Assembly (NCBI RefSeq): GCF_900108065.1
Contig: NZ_FNVQ01000002.1
Location: 1-64,000 of the forward strand
Length of the DNA stretch: 64,000 nt
Direction: 5' to 3'
DNA from: Marinobacterium lutimaris
Lineage (GTDB): Bacteria; Pseudomonadota; Gammaproteobacteria; Pseudomonadales; Balneatricaceae
Under the pieces are notes generated by a model. It searched no databases and was not told the DNA's origin. It worked only from the letters and a program-made list of their open reading frames with translations. Of the stretch, positions 47,299-57,800 are shown piece by piece. A program made the translations under genes and the position numbers. Numbering within the stretch: position 1 is the first letter of the stretch; each line of letters starts with the position of its first letter.

Positions 47299-48195
47299 AT
47301 GCAGTTCAGAGATCGCCACATTCTGATAACCGGGGCCTCCAGCGGTATCGGCGCCGCACTGGCTATACTGCTGGCCCGTCGCGGCGCCAGCCTGCTGTTA
47401 CACGGCCGCAACCAGAAAGCGCTGGATGAGATGGCGGCCAAGTGCATGGAACAGGGCTGCCCCCGGGTAGTGACATGCAGCGCCGATTTCAGTGAAGAAG
47501 CAGGTCGCAAGCGGCTGCTTGATTGCGTATCCACCTCTTTCTCCAAGCTGGATATGCTGATCAACAACGCAGGCATCGGCTGTTTCAGCCTGTTTGACGA
47601 GCAATCGCCAGAACTGATCGACAGGCTGATCAGCACCAATGTAACGGCACCAATCCTGCTCACCAGGGCGCTGCTGCCCATGCTGACCGCCAAGACCGAG
47701 CCTCGCATCCTCAATATCGGTTCCGCCTTCGGCGCCATCGGCTATCCCGGCTACACCACTTACTGCGCCACCAAGGGCGCCATGCGGATGTTCAGCGAAT
47801 CCCTCGCCAGGGAGTATGCCGATACCTCACTGAAGGTGCAGTACCTGGCGCCGCGAGCCACCCGCACCGCCATCAACACCGATCGCGCCAACCAGATGCT
47901 CGCGGCTACCGGCGGCAAAAGCGATACACCGGCCACGGTCGCCGAAGCGGCGATCAGACTGTTGGAGTCGGACAAGGCCCAGGCCGCCATCGGCTGGCCG
48001 GAAAAGCTGCTGGTGCGCCTTAACGGCCTGCGTCCGGAGTTGATCAACGCGGCGCTCAAGCGCCAGCTGCACAAGATCAAACCTTATGCGCGCAGCACCG
48101 ATCAGGAGACGGGCTCACAGACGCCTCGTCATCAAGAATCACGCCTGGATAAACGCCCATTAAAAGAACGTTCCTTAAGCGAAAAAGGAGCCTGA
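47299..48195 (+). CDS. Short-chain dehydrogenase/reductase
   Basis: 298 residues, cytosolic. NAD(P)-binding TGASSGIG, NNAG motif, catalytic Ser in NIGSAFG and YCATK (Tyr/Lys) are all present. A ~60-residue basic tail (RLNGLRPELINAALKRQLHKIKPYARS) is longer than in classical SDRs. It would reduce a carbonyl or oxidise a hydroxyl in the pathway of the neighbouring ligase and oxidase. ATG 47299 follows AAGG and lies 10 bases after the previous stop. Confidence 0.88.
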   Translation: MQFRDRHILITGASSGIGAALAILLARRGASLLLHGRNQKALDEMAAKCMEQGCPRVVTCSADFSEEAGRKRLLDCVSTSFSKLDMLINNAGIGCFSLFDEQSPELIDRLISTNVTAPILLTRALLPMLTAKTEPRILNIGSAFGAIGYPGYTTYCATKGAMRMFSESLAREYADTSLKVQYLAPRATRTAINTDRANQMLAATGGKSDTPATVAEAAIRLLESDKAQAAIGWPEKLLVRLNGLRPELINAALKRQLHKIKPYARSTDQETGSQTPRHQESRLDKRPLKERSLSEKGA

Positions 48196-48197
48196 TC

Positions 48198-48851
48198 ATG
48201 AAGAAGCCTCTCCAGTTAATGCGTATCTCTCTGCTCAGCGCGGCGCTGGGCCTGGCCGCGACCCTCTCGCTGCCTGCCCAGGCAGCCACCGATGAACAGC
48301 TGCTGCCGATCCAGCATCAGTGGGCCAAAATCCAGTATGATCTTCCGGAAAAGGAGCGTGCCGGCGCCTTTGCTACACTGGCAGATGTGATTGAAGCGGC
48401 CCGCGATAAATACCCTGGGGATACCGAACTGCTGATCTGGCAGGGTATCGTCGTGAGCTCCCAGGCCGGCGCCGAAGGCGGTCTCGGTGCGCTGAAGCTG
48501 GCCAAGCAGGCACGCAAGCTGTTTGAACAGGCGATCAAACAGAACCCCGCCGCTCTGAACGGCTCGGCGCTGACCAGCCTGGGTACGTTGTATCACAAGA
48601 TCCCCGGATGGCCGCTGGGCTTTGGCGATGACAAAAAAGCGGCAGAGCTGTTCAAACAGGCGCTGGAGATCTCGCCGGACGGGCTTGATACCAACTATTT
48701 TTACGGTAGCTACCTGTTGGATGAGGGCGACAGGGCCGCAGCACGGGCCGCACTGCAGAAGGCGCTGGCCGCGCCACCAAGACCGCAACGTCCAAAGGCA
48801 GACGCAGGACGTCGCCAGGAAGTGGAACAACTGCTCGATACGCTGAGCTAA
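48198..48851 (+). CDS. Periplasmic TPR-like protein
   Basis: 217 residues. A cleavable signal peptide (LSLPAQA-AT) is followed by helical repeats with TPR character (LLIWQGIVVSSQ; ALKLAKQARKLFEQAIKQNPAAL; KKAAELFKQALEISPDGLDTNYFYGSYLLDEGD). It resembles TRAP-transporter-associated or lipid-cluster TPR proteins. The role is probably scaffolding or substrate binding in the periplasm. It starts 2 bases after the SDR stop, so it belongs to the operon. Confidence 0.8.
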   Translation: MKKPLQLMRISLLSAALGLAATLSLPAQAATDEQLLPIQHQWAKIQYDLPEKERAGAFATLADVIEAARDKYPGDTELLIWQGIVVSSQAGAEGGLGALKLAKQARKLFEQAIKQNPAALNGSALTSLGTLYHKIPGWPLGFGDDKKAAELFKQALEISPDGLDTNYFYGSYLLDEGDRAAARAALQKALAAPPRPQRPKADAGRRQEVEQLLDTLS

Positions 48852-48860
48852 GGAACAGGC

Positions 48861-49523
48861 ATGAGAATACTGGTGGTCGAAGATGACCGCTTGCTGGGCG
48901 ACGGTATCCGCGCGGCGCTACAGAAAGCCGGAGAAACCGCAGACTGGGTCACCTCCGCCGAGGATGCCTGGCACACGCTGCAACTGGAGCATTTCGATTG
49001 CCTGCTGCTGGATCTGGGCCTGCCCGGCATGGGCGGCCTGGAGATGCTGCGCAAGCTGCGTCGCAACGGCAACGACCTACCGGTACTGATTCTGACCGCC
49101 CGCGATGCCATCGAAGACCGCATCGCAGGCCTTGATGCCGGCGCCGACGACTACCTGCTCAAGCCGTTCGACCTGTCCGAGCTCAAGGCAAGGCTGCGCG
49201 CCGTCACCCGACGTTACAAGGGCTACAGCGATACCCTGCTGACTCTGGGTGAACTGCAGATCGACGCCCAGGCTCAGAGCGTCAAATACCGCGGCCAAAG
49301 TGTCACCCTGTCACGCCGTGAATATGGCCTGCTGCAGACCCTGGCGGAAAATGCCGGCCGCATTCTCAGCCGCGACCGTCTTGAGGAAACGCTGTACGGC
49401 TGGGGTTCCGAAGTGGAAAGCAACACCCTGGAGGTCCACATCCATCACCTGCGCAAAAAGCTGGACCCTTCGCTGATCCGCACCGTGCGCGGTGTCGGCT
49501 ACATGATCGACAAGGCGGAATAG
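48861..49523 (+). CDS. OmpR-family response regulator (QseB/PmrA-like)
   Basis: 220 residues. Receiver domain with acidic pair VEDD, phospho-acceptor Asp in LLLDLGLPGMGG (~51) and Lys in LLKPFDLSELKAR. The C-terminal winged helix is LSRREYGLLQTLAENAGRILSRDRLEETLYGWGSEVESNTLEVHIHHLRKKL. It is phosphorylated by the kinase encoded with zero gap downstream. A matching CTTAAG-N5-TTTAAG box sits in the operon promoter, so positive autoregulation is likely. Confidence 0.93.
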   Translation: MRILVVEDDRLLGDGIRAALQKAGETADWVTSAEDAWHTLQLEHFDCLLLDLGLPGMGGLEMLRKLRRNGNDLPVLILTARDAIEDRIAGLDAGADDYLLKPFDLSELKARLRAVTRRYKGYSDTLLTLGELQIDAQAQSVKYRGQSVTLSRREYGLLQTLAENAGRILSRDRLEETLYGWGSEVESNTLEVHIHHLRKKLDPSLIRTVRGVGYMIDKAE

Positions 49524-50864
49524 ATGCGTTCGATCCGGCAAACGCTGACCATCAGTCTGCTCAGCGTCGGCCTTCTGGCCGGCCTCACCACCGCCACCCT
49601 CGCCTACCTCGCGGCGAAGGATGAAGCCGAAGAGCTGTTCGACGCACAGATGGCGCAGATGGCGCGCCTGGTCGAACAGCTGGCGCCGGACGACGATTCC
49701 CTGCCACTGGTGATCATGAATGAAGAGGAGTGGATACCGGCGCATCCTTACGAGGAGCAGCTCTCCTACCGTATCGTCAGCAACGCCGGCAAAGTGCTGA
49801 TCGCCTCACCCAGCTTTCCCGAGTGGATCGACCAGCAACCTGTCGACGGTTACCGGGACCTGGACCACCCGGTCGAGAACTGGCGCATTTTTACGCTGAT
49901 CGGCGAACAGGGACAGAACCATATCCAGGTGGTGCAAAGCGACAAGGCCCGCACCGAGATCGCCACCAAGATAGCCCTGACCAACACCCTGCCGATCCTG
50001 GTGTTTCTGCCGCTGCTCTGCCTGGCGATCTGGTGGCAGATCGGCCGTAGCCTCAAGCCACTAGTCACCCTGAGCGAAGAGGTCTCCGAGCGCAGCTCCG
50101 GCCATCTGAACCCGGTGCGCCTGCAGGAGGTACCCAGCGAAATTAACGGCCTGGTGCGCGCCCTGAACCGTATGCTGCAACGGCTTAAGCTGAGCTTTGA
50201 ACGCGAGCGCCGCTTCACCGCCGATGCCGCCCACGAGCTGCGCACACCGCTGGCAGCACTGCAGATCCATTGCGAGAACCTGTTTGCCGACCTCAAGGAT
50301 GAACAGTCCCGCGGCAGCACCGAGCAGATTCTCAGCGGCCTGAAACGGATGAACCGTATTGTCGAGCAGTTGCTGCATCTGAGCCGGCTGGATCCGCAGG
50401 AACGCCTGCCCGACAGAGCCCCGCTAAACCTGACCGAGCTCTGCCGTGAACTGATCGGCGACCAGATTCCTTTCGCCATCGCCCGCCGCATCGACCTGGG
50501 ACTTACCGCACCTGATGAAGACCTTCAGGCCAGCGGACATGCGCTCTACCTCAGTATTCTGCTGCGTAACCTGGTGGATAACGCTCTACGCTACACCCCG
50601 CAGGAGGGCGAGGTGACGCTTGAGCTGGAACAACTGGAGGGAAAGATCCGGGTGAGCGTGATCGACTCAGGCCCCGGCCTCAGCGATGAACAGAAACAGC
50701 GGGTTTTCGAGCGTTTCTATCGCGGTCGCAACAAAAGCGACGGCAGCGGGCTGGGCCTGTCGATCGCCAACCAGATCGCCGAACTGCACGGCTCGGAAAT
50801 TGAACTGCTTGACCGGCAGGACGGTAAGGCCGGGCTGGTTGCGCGCTTCACGCTCGAAGGCTGA
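49524..50864 (+). CDS. Sensor histidine kinase (QseC/PmrB-like)
   Basis: 446 residues. Two transmembrane helices (~9-30 and ~158-178) flank a ~125-residue periplasmic domain rich in acidic residues (PDDDSLP, MNEEEWIP). HAMP follows, then H-box RRFTADAAHELRTPLAALQ, N-box LLRNLVDNALRY, DSGPGL, F-box and GSGLGLSI. The acidic periplasmic patches could sense cations or cationic compounds, as in PmrB; this is an inference. It is the last gene of the operon. Confidence 0.93.
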   Translation: MRSIRQTLTISLLSVGLLAGLTTATLAYLAAKDEAEELFDAQMAQMARLVEQLAPDDDSLPLVIMNEEEWIPAHPYEEQLSYRIVSNAGKVLIASPSFPEWIDQQPVDGYRDLDHPVENWRIFTLIGEQGQNHIQVVQSDKARTEIATKIALTNTLPILVFLPLLCLAIWWQIGRSLKPLVTLSEEVSERSSGHLNPVRLQEVPSEINGLVRALNRMLQRLKLSFERERRFTADAAHELRTPLAALQIHCENLFADLKDEQSRGSTEQILSGLKRMNRIVEQLLHLSRLDPQERLPDRAPLNLTELCRELIGDQIPFAIARRIDLGLTAPDEDLQASGHALYLSILLRNLVDNALRYTPQEGEVTLELEQLEGKIRVSVIDSGPGLSDEQKQRVFERFYRGRNKSDGSGLGLSIANQIAELHGSEIELLDRQDGKAGLVARFTLEG

Positions 50865-50888
50865 AGCGCGCCGCCCGTTGAAGTCTGC

Positions 50889-51743
50889 TCAGGGATGCTG
50901 GGCGATAGCGCCCTCTTCACCCATCATAAAATCCAGGGTGCAGTGCATACCCGCCGGCAGCGCATAGTCTGAATTGGGTAGTTCAAGCATTACACCGAAG
51001 GTGCGGCTGGAGGGGTCGAAAACGCTGTCGATGGCGGTCACCTTCGCCTGGTAGGTACCGGTTTCCACCAGTTCCGGCGTCACCTGGGCCAGCATCCCCA
51101 TCTTGATCTGCGGATACATCTTCACCGGCAGGAACACCTCTACATTGAGCGGATCGATCTGCGCAATGGTCATCAACGGTGCCTGGTCATAGGCGTACTC
51201 GCCCTTGGCCAGTTCGACCTTAGTCACCACACCATTCACCGGGCTGCGGATGATACGGCGATCAAGACGCTGCTGGGCGTGCTGATGCTCGACTTCGGCG
51301 ATCTCTTTTTCGCGGCGGGACTTATCCAGTGTCAGTTGCGTCAGGCGCACCTCCACATTGGCCTGGTCGTAATCCTTTTCAGAGATCACGTTTTTCGCCT
51401 TGAGAGTCTCGAACCGCTCCAACTCCTTGCGACGAAACGCCACCTGGGTGCTGGCTGAGCGGATATCCTCATTACTCTGCGCACGCATCCGCGCCAGCTC
51501 GACCATCAGGGTTTCCAGCGAACGTTCCAGGCTGGCCACCACCTGCCCCTCTTCCACCCGCTGGCCACGCTCAACCTTCACCTCATCGAGAATGCCGGCC
51601 TCGGCGCTACCAAGCTTGATGGTTTTCTTGGGCTCAATCACACACTGAAACGACTGTTCTTCTGCCGCCCAGGCTGGGACAGACAGGGCTCCCAGCAACA
51701 GGGCCAGGGTAAAACGGGTGCACGGACTACGCTCGAATCTCAT
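50889..51743 (-). CDS. HlyD-like periplasmic adaptor, orphan
   Basis: 284 residues. A signal peptide (VPAWA-AE) precedes a biotinyl/lipoyl-like half (AGILDEVKVERGQRVEEGQVVASL), a coiled-coil hairpin (~75-150) and the second half (RIIRSPVNGVVTKVELAKGEYA). A beta-barrel follows, with the ending SDYALPAGMHCTLDFMMGE. It is short for a membrane fusion protein, lacks an N-terminal transmembrane anchor, and has no transporter gene beside it within the window. It lies 114 bases downstream of the giant RTX gene on the same strand and may serve its export, with other parts beyond the window. Confidence 0.85.
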   Translation of the reverse strand: MRFERSPCTRFTLALLLGALSVPAWAAEEQSFQCVIEPKKTIKLGSAEAGILDEVKVERGQRVEEGQVVASLERSLETLMVELARMRAQSNEDIRSASTQVAFRRKELERFETLKAKNVISEKDYDQANVEVRLTQLTLDKSRREKEIAEVEHQHAQQRLDRRIIRSPVNGVVTKVELAKGEYAYDQAPLMTIAQIDPLNVEVFLPVKMYPQIKMGMLAQVTPELVETGTYQAKVTAIDSVFDPSSRTFGVMLELPNSDYALPAGMHCTLDFMMGEEGAIAQHP

Positions 51744-51857
51744 TCCATGTCCTCGACATTGAATTCAGTCAGCTCAACTTACGGCGGCATCCCTGCCCTA
51801 TGGCGGAGCTCCCTGCCCCGCTGTCTCGGTAAAGCGCTGCGTGTTAACAGCCCGTTG

Positions 51858-54800
51858 CTAGCTCCTCAGGTTACGATCACGGCCCCAGGCACTGCGCTCT
51901 TTACCCATTGTCGAGAAGTATAGCTTGGCTTCCTCGGCAGAGATCAGTTGCCCGGTCTCTTCATCGAATACCAGGGCATTATCCCAGGCTCTCTGATTAC
52001 CCCGGGTGCGATCACCGCTGGATGCCTGCTCCAGGGTAGCGCTGCTGGTGCTGGTGGATGTGTTGGCGGTGATATCAAGCCGTGTGCCGGCATTCAGCTC
52101 ATCGCTCATCACTTCAGTATCGTCATGTCCGAAGCCCAACAGGTGACCCAGTTCATGACGCAGCACGGTGAGCAGATCCATCAATCCTGAAGCCGGCCCT
52201 TCATCGGAGGCAAACTCGCCATCGTCATCCGGCGTTTCATCAACGAACCAGCCGTAGCCCGCTGCGGTGGCATCGATCAGGATGACATCGCCATCCACCT
52301 CTGCCAGCGCATCGCCTTCCAGGTCAACGATGCGGAACTGTACATCACCCAGCAGATCAAGCTGAGACTGAGTCACCAGACCACTCTGCAGCCAGTCATC
52401 GTAGGCGGCATCGAGAATCGACTGCGCCTCTGCTTCCGTCAGTTCCTCTTCACTGAGTTTGGGCGCTGTCACCAGAGTGGAGACGGACTGGGCGGCGACC
52501 ATCTGCTGCGATTCCGTATCGAAGGCGGGATCGTTGGTAGCGATGCGGAAGTTATCGAAGACGGCGGTTGCGTTACTGGCCAGCATGCCGAACTGACCAT
52601 CGACGAGTACCGAGTTATGGCTGTAACTGCCGACTGCGGCGCCATTAAGCCTGATCTCGACGGCCGATCCCTTGAAGACCAGATCCAGACGGTACTGGGT
52701 ATCGGCATTCAAAGCCCAGGCGAAGGAGTGATCGAGCTCAATCTGTCCCATTGCCAGGTGCCCGACCAGGATCTGTTGACTGTTTACATCCAGCATTACG
52801 AACTTGTAGTTGAAGTCATCGTAATAGTCGTAAACCAGACCAGCCTGAGCCGCAGCCTGGATATCGGCTCCCATCTCGACATAACTTGCCGACTCAAGAT
52901 CAGCGCCGAGATCCACCAGCCGCAGCGTCATCTCACTGGACTCGGCAAGAGCTGTCAGCGCATCGCCCTCCTCAACCCACAGAACGTCATCCGCCAGGTC
53001 AGACGTGCTGAACTCCAGTTCATGCTCAGCTTCAAAGTCGTCAGTCTCATCCAGGGTCAACTCTGGCGGCAACACCTGCACGCGGAAGTTATCCACGCTG
53101 CCTTTGGAACCGTCCATACCGACCCCGGTAAGACCGAAGTTGAGGCCGTAGCTGGTGATCGACCCATCACTGTTGACCTCCTCCCTGTGGTCGAAGAGGT
53201 AGCTGAACCAGGTCACACCCTCTATCACCAGAGTCACGTGTGTATCGTTCACTGCGATAAACACGTCATAGTCGAGCCCCGGCTTGATTCTTACCGGCTG
53301 TTTGGACTGAACCACATAGTGCCAGCCGTTAGCATCCTTGTAGCCCATCTCGATCTTGTTGGTAGAGACGTTGATACCGGCAAACTTGAAGTCATCCTCA
53401 CTGTAGTAATCAAAGATGATGTAGCCGTTAGCATTCCAGCCCTTGGTCGGCTTATCCAGGTTAAAGGTCGCCGCCACCTCGTAATATTTCGGCAGATAGT
53501 CATCCAGGTAGAACACCGATGCAGCCGTATCACTAGGTGAAGTGGACTCGACTCTCATCGCACCGGCAGAAACCGAGAACAGACCTTCGTCGGCGGCAAA
53601 GGCGCCCATAGTGCCATCGTTGAACTCGGCGCTACGCAGCACATCACGGCGGCCGCCCGGGATGTTGCCCGGCTGCGGATCGGTCGGACCTCCGGTCTGA
53701 TCCTGCCAGTAGCCATGATCCTTCTGTGTAATCAGACCCAGTTCACTGTCGATACCGCCCATCATCGGGTTCACGTTGCTGTAGCGCAGGCTGCCGTTGG
53801 ATTCGCCGGTATCGGTGCCCCGGGTAATATCGACGCCGTCACTGAATGCCTGGGCGTAGAGGAAGTCGAACAGGTGCGGCGGAACCTGACGGCTGACGGT
53901 TGCGATACCGAACGGAGCGAACGGCACGATGTAGGAGTTGTACTCGCCTACCCAGTCGATCAACCGGTCGCCACCGGTATTACCGATCAGGATATCCAGG
54001 CCGGCGCCGCCAAAGACACGATCTTCCCAGATCAGATGGGTATCCGGCGCATCGTTCAGGCCGCCGGTTGCATCGTAAACTCCGGTACCGCCTCCCAGCA
54101 CATCGTCGGCATTGAGCAGGTCGTTACCCCAGCCCCCGTAGAGATGATCGCGACCGGTGCCACCGACAATCCAGTCGTTGCCCAGATCACCGAAGATAGA
54201 GTCGTTGCCATCGGAATGGCGCGGCACCATATCACCGATCGGCGAGCCGTTTGGCTCGAAGTCCACATAACCATCGACGGTGATACCCTCGTTATCCATC
54301 TGATTGAGGAAGTACTGCTTGGTACCGTCAAAGCTATCCGCTGCGCCTTTCCAGACAGAGACATCATCGCCATCCACCTCGAAGAGTATGGTGCGGCGGG
54401 CATCGTATTCATCGTAGAGATAGAACTCGCCCAGGCGCGACTGTACAGGTTTCGGCGCGTTCCAGGCGTTGGTATCGGCGCCAAACAACAGTGCGTTACC
54501 GGGGTTGTATGGACGGTAGAAGTCGATCCTGACGAGGCTCAGCAGATCGCGTTCCTGGCCAAGCTCATCCATGTAGGAGCCCTCTACCACCGGTGCATAA
54601 CTTTCCGGCAGCGCCTCACCACCACCGATGGCGTCGTCACCGGCCCCACCGTGAATAAAGTCATCACCCAGGCCGCCAAAGATAATGTCATCGGCATGAA
54701 CCGGGATAAACAGAGGATCGGAGCTGACCGGTGACAGGTTATAGGGCGTCAGATCCACCGATTTCTTCAACTCGAACTCGACGTTGATGGTCTCGGTCTG

Positions 54801-57800
54801 CACCTGTCCCGGGGTGTAGATGAACTCGTTGAGCACATTACCCTGGCTGGTACGGCTATCCGGATCGCTGCCCAGCAGCGCATCGACACCATAGAGGTCT
54901 TCGCCGTAATCCGCCGAGTTGCGGCTGGTGAAGATACGGCCATCGTCGCCGAGGATACCGTCGATACCGGTGCCGCCGGAGATCCAGTCGTTGCCCCAGC
55001 CGCCGATGATGTCGTCATCGCCGGCATCACCGTAGGCCGCATCGTTGCCGCCGCCGAGGTAGATAAAGTCATCGCCTGTTTCGCCATGGACCTCATCATC
55101 GCCGCCGATATCGTAAAGCGCCTGCATACCGAACATATCGCGCATACCGGCCAAATCAACGTCTGTATCCGTGTTAAACCAGTCAGGCTTGTGATCCGGA
55201 CCACCCGGGGTGTAATCCAGCAGGGTTACGCCGCGAACCACGATCTTCTCGCCACCGTAATTGTCGTAATTAAAGGTGACATAAAGCGGCAGCTCTTCGT
55301 TGAATTCTGGCGCCAGCGTCGGGTTAACATCGATACCGTTGATACCAACAATACGGATGATATTGCCGTTATCGCCCACGATTACATCGGAGTCGCCCGC
55401 ATGGCTTGACTCCTCATCGATACTCTCAGGCAGGACCTCGTTGTTGCGGTCGATCTGGATACCAGCACCGCCGAAGATCAGGTCCTTACCATCCGGCCGG
55501 CTTTCCGCGCTCACCAGGCTGAAGAAGTCAGAAGAACCACCGACGATATCGTCCTGACCCAGACCACCGAAGATCACATCGCAGCCACCGCCACCTTCGA
55601 TATAGTCTTCGCCATCGGTGTCAGCTTCAAAGCTGGCCACGACCACCAGTTCACCCATGGTTTCAAAACCGGAGTAGGTGGAACGCGCAGCGCCGACATG
55701 AGCACCACCTGCGGCGGCGCTATCGATGGAACCATCACCCTGAATGATATCCTCGCCGAGCTGGCCGAAGATCATATCGTTTCCGGCGCCACCGGCCAGG
55801 TAGTCATTACCGAAGGTGCCCTGGCCCGCCGCACCGCTGGCGATCTCGAAGGTGTGCAGATCGGAGTAGTCGATCTCATACTCGGCCCACCACTGCACGC
55901 CATCGGCATCGCGGAAGTTGCGCTGGATACCATCGGTAAGCAGCACGCCGCTGGTGGTCTCAAACACACTCGGATCACGGTCGGTACGGCTGTACATCAG
56001 CGTGCCCGACAGAGTCTGGAAGCGATAACTGAGAATATCATCAAGTAGATTCGTATCCCCGTCAGTCCCCATACGGTTCAGGTAGACGGAGTCACCAAAG
56101 ATAAGATCATCGCCTTCACGGCCATCGAGCATATCGTTACCGGCACCACCAATCAGGATATCGGCGGTATCGGTACCAAAGATCGTGTCATCGGCGCCGT
56201 TCTGCAGACCGACCGAGTTGATCTCCAGCACGGTGGCAAGCTCGGTGGTCTGGATCTTCTGCAGCAATACCGGCGGCAGGTTCGGGTCATCGACATACTG
56301 CACCACCTCGCCATGATCGCCGAAGATGATGTTCTGCTGGTCTGGTTCGCCTGAACCGTTGCCATCGATCACATCCTGCCCGGCCACCAGGTTATCCCTT
56401 ACCGGGGAAGCAACCGGTTTGAAGGTGCTGTCGGTTTTCTCCAGCGACTTGTCGACACTTGGCTCGGGGCTGTTATCCAGGGTGGTAATATCCAGCGCCC
56501 GGGTCAGAATATCCACGTTAACGCCGCTGTCACCGTAGATATGATCGACGCCACGCTGACCGAGAATGGTGTCATCACCGGAACCACCGGCCAGATGGTC
56601 ACCCGCCTGGCTACCGTAGATCAGATCATTACCGGCGCCACCGTAGGCGGTAAAGCCGACGCTGGGCAGATCGTCATCGGCCACGCCTGCGAAGAGCTGA
56701 CGGGCATCGATAATATCGTTACCGGCAAAGTCGTAGGGGTTGGCGATCGGGAAGATCCATTCATCATCCTCGTTCTCGGCATCCGGCAGATGCGGGAAGG
56801 GATCGAACGGCTTTTCGCCGAACTCAAGGCCGAGTCGGTCATAGCTGTGGCCGGAATACCAGACGCCATCCTGGCTGGTATCGCCGTAGACCACCAGCGG
56901 ACTATCGGGACCTGCGCCGCTGCTGATAACGAAGTGGTCACCGCCCACCCGCTTACCGCCATCCAGGTTCACGTTGTAGCCGTAGATGGTCAGGGTAGCG
57001 ATGCCGCTCTCGTCGTGGCAGTCGCTCAGTGCCGCATCCAGCAGCACCAGTTTGGTTCCGTCGTTGATAATGTCCGCGATGGTGAAGCCACCGGCCACGC
57101 CCTCGATGTAGACCACCTGCCCAACGTAGAAACCGTCATCCAGCCAGCTGTCTCCAGAGGTGCGGGCAACGGTGGTCTCGTAGGAGGTTTGCTCTACGCC
57201 TTCGTAGGTGAAGGTGGTCAGTTCAACCAGAATCTGCACCTCTTCCGAGACTTCTGTAATTAGCGGGTTGGATACATGGACGGTCAGCGCAACATTGCTG
57301 CCGGCACCCAGTACATCAACTGATGGCCCAAACGCCGGGCCGCTCAGAATCATTACCGAATCGGTTCCCCAGGTCTCGAACACCGCATCTGCATCGGCAG
57401 GCTCAGCATCATCAAAGCCAACAATCTGTCGGGTGTAGGTTTCACCTTCAAGCTGGATATACTGACCGACCTCGTAACGATCGGCCTGCCAGCTGCGACC
57501 ATCGGTTCGAGTAAGGCTGTTGCCTGTGAGGTCAAAAGTACCCACGGTTTCGGTCCACATATTACCGCCACCGTGAACCGTGGTAAGGCCACCATGCGGG
57601 CCTTGAACAAACAGCGTTCTGGTTGCAGCGGCTTCTGTCGGCAGTTCGGCGCCTTCGAGCACCAGGGTCATGCCTTCGTCGGCAAAATCGACGAGGCGGT
57701 ATTGGGCAGAGCTATCGCCATCACGCAGGGTGATCAACTGGCCGACGATAAAGCCTTCCTCTTCCCAGGTTGTGCCTGTGCGGGTTACCAATCCGCCGGT

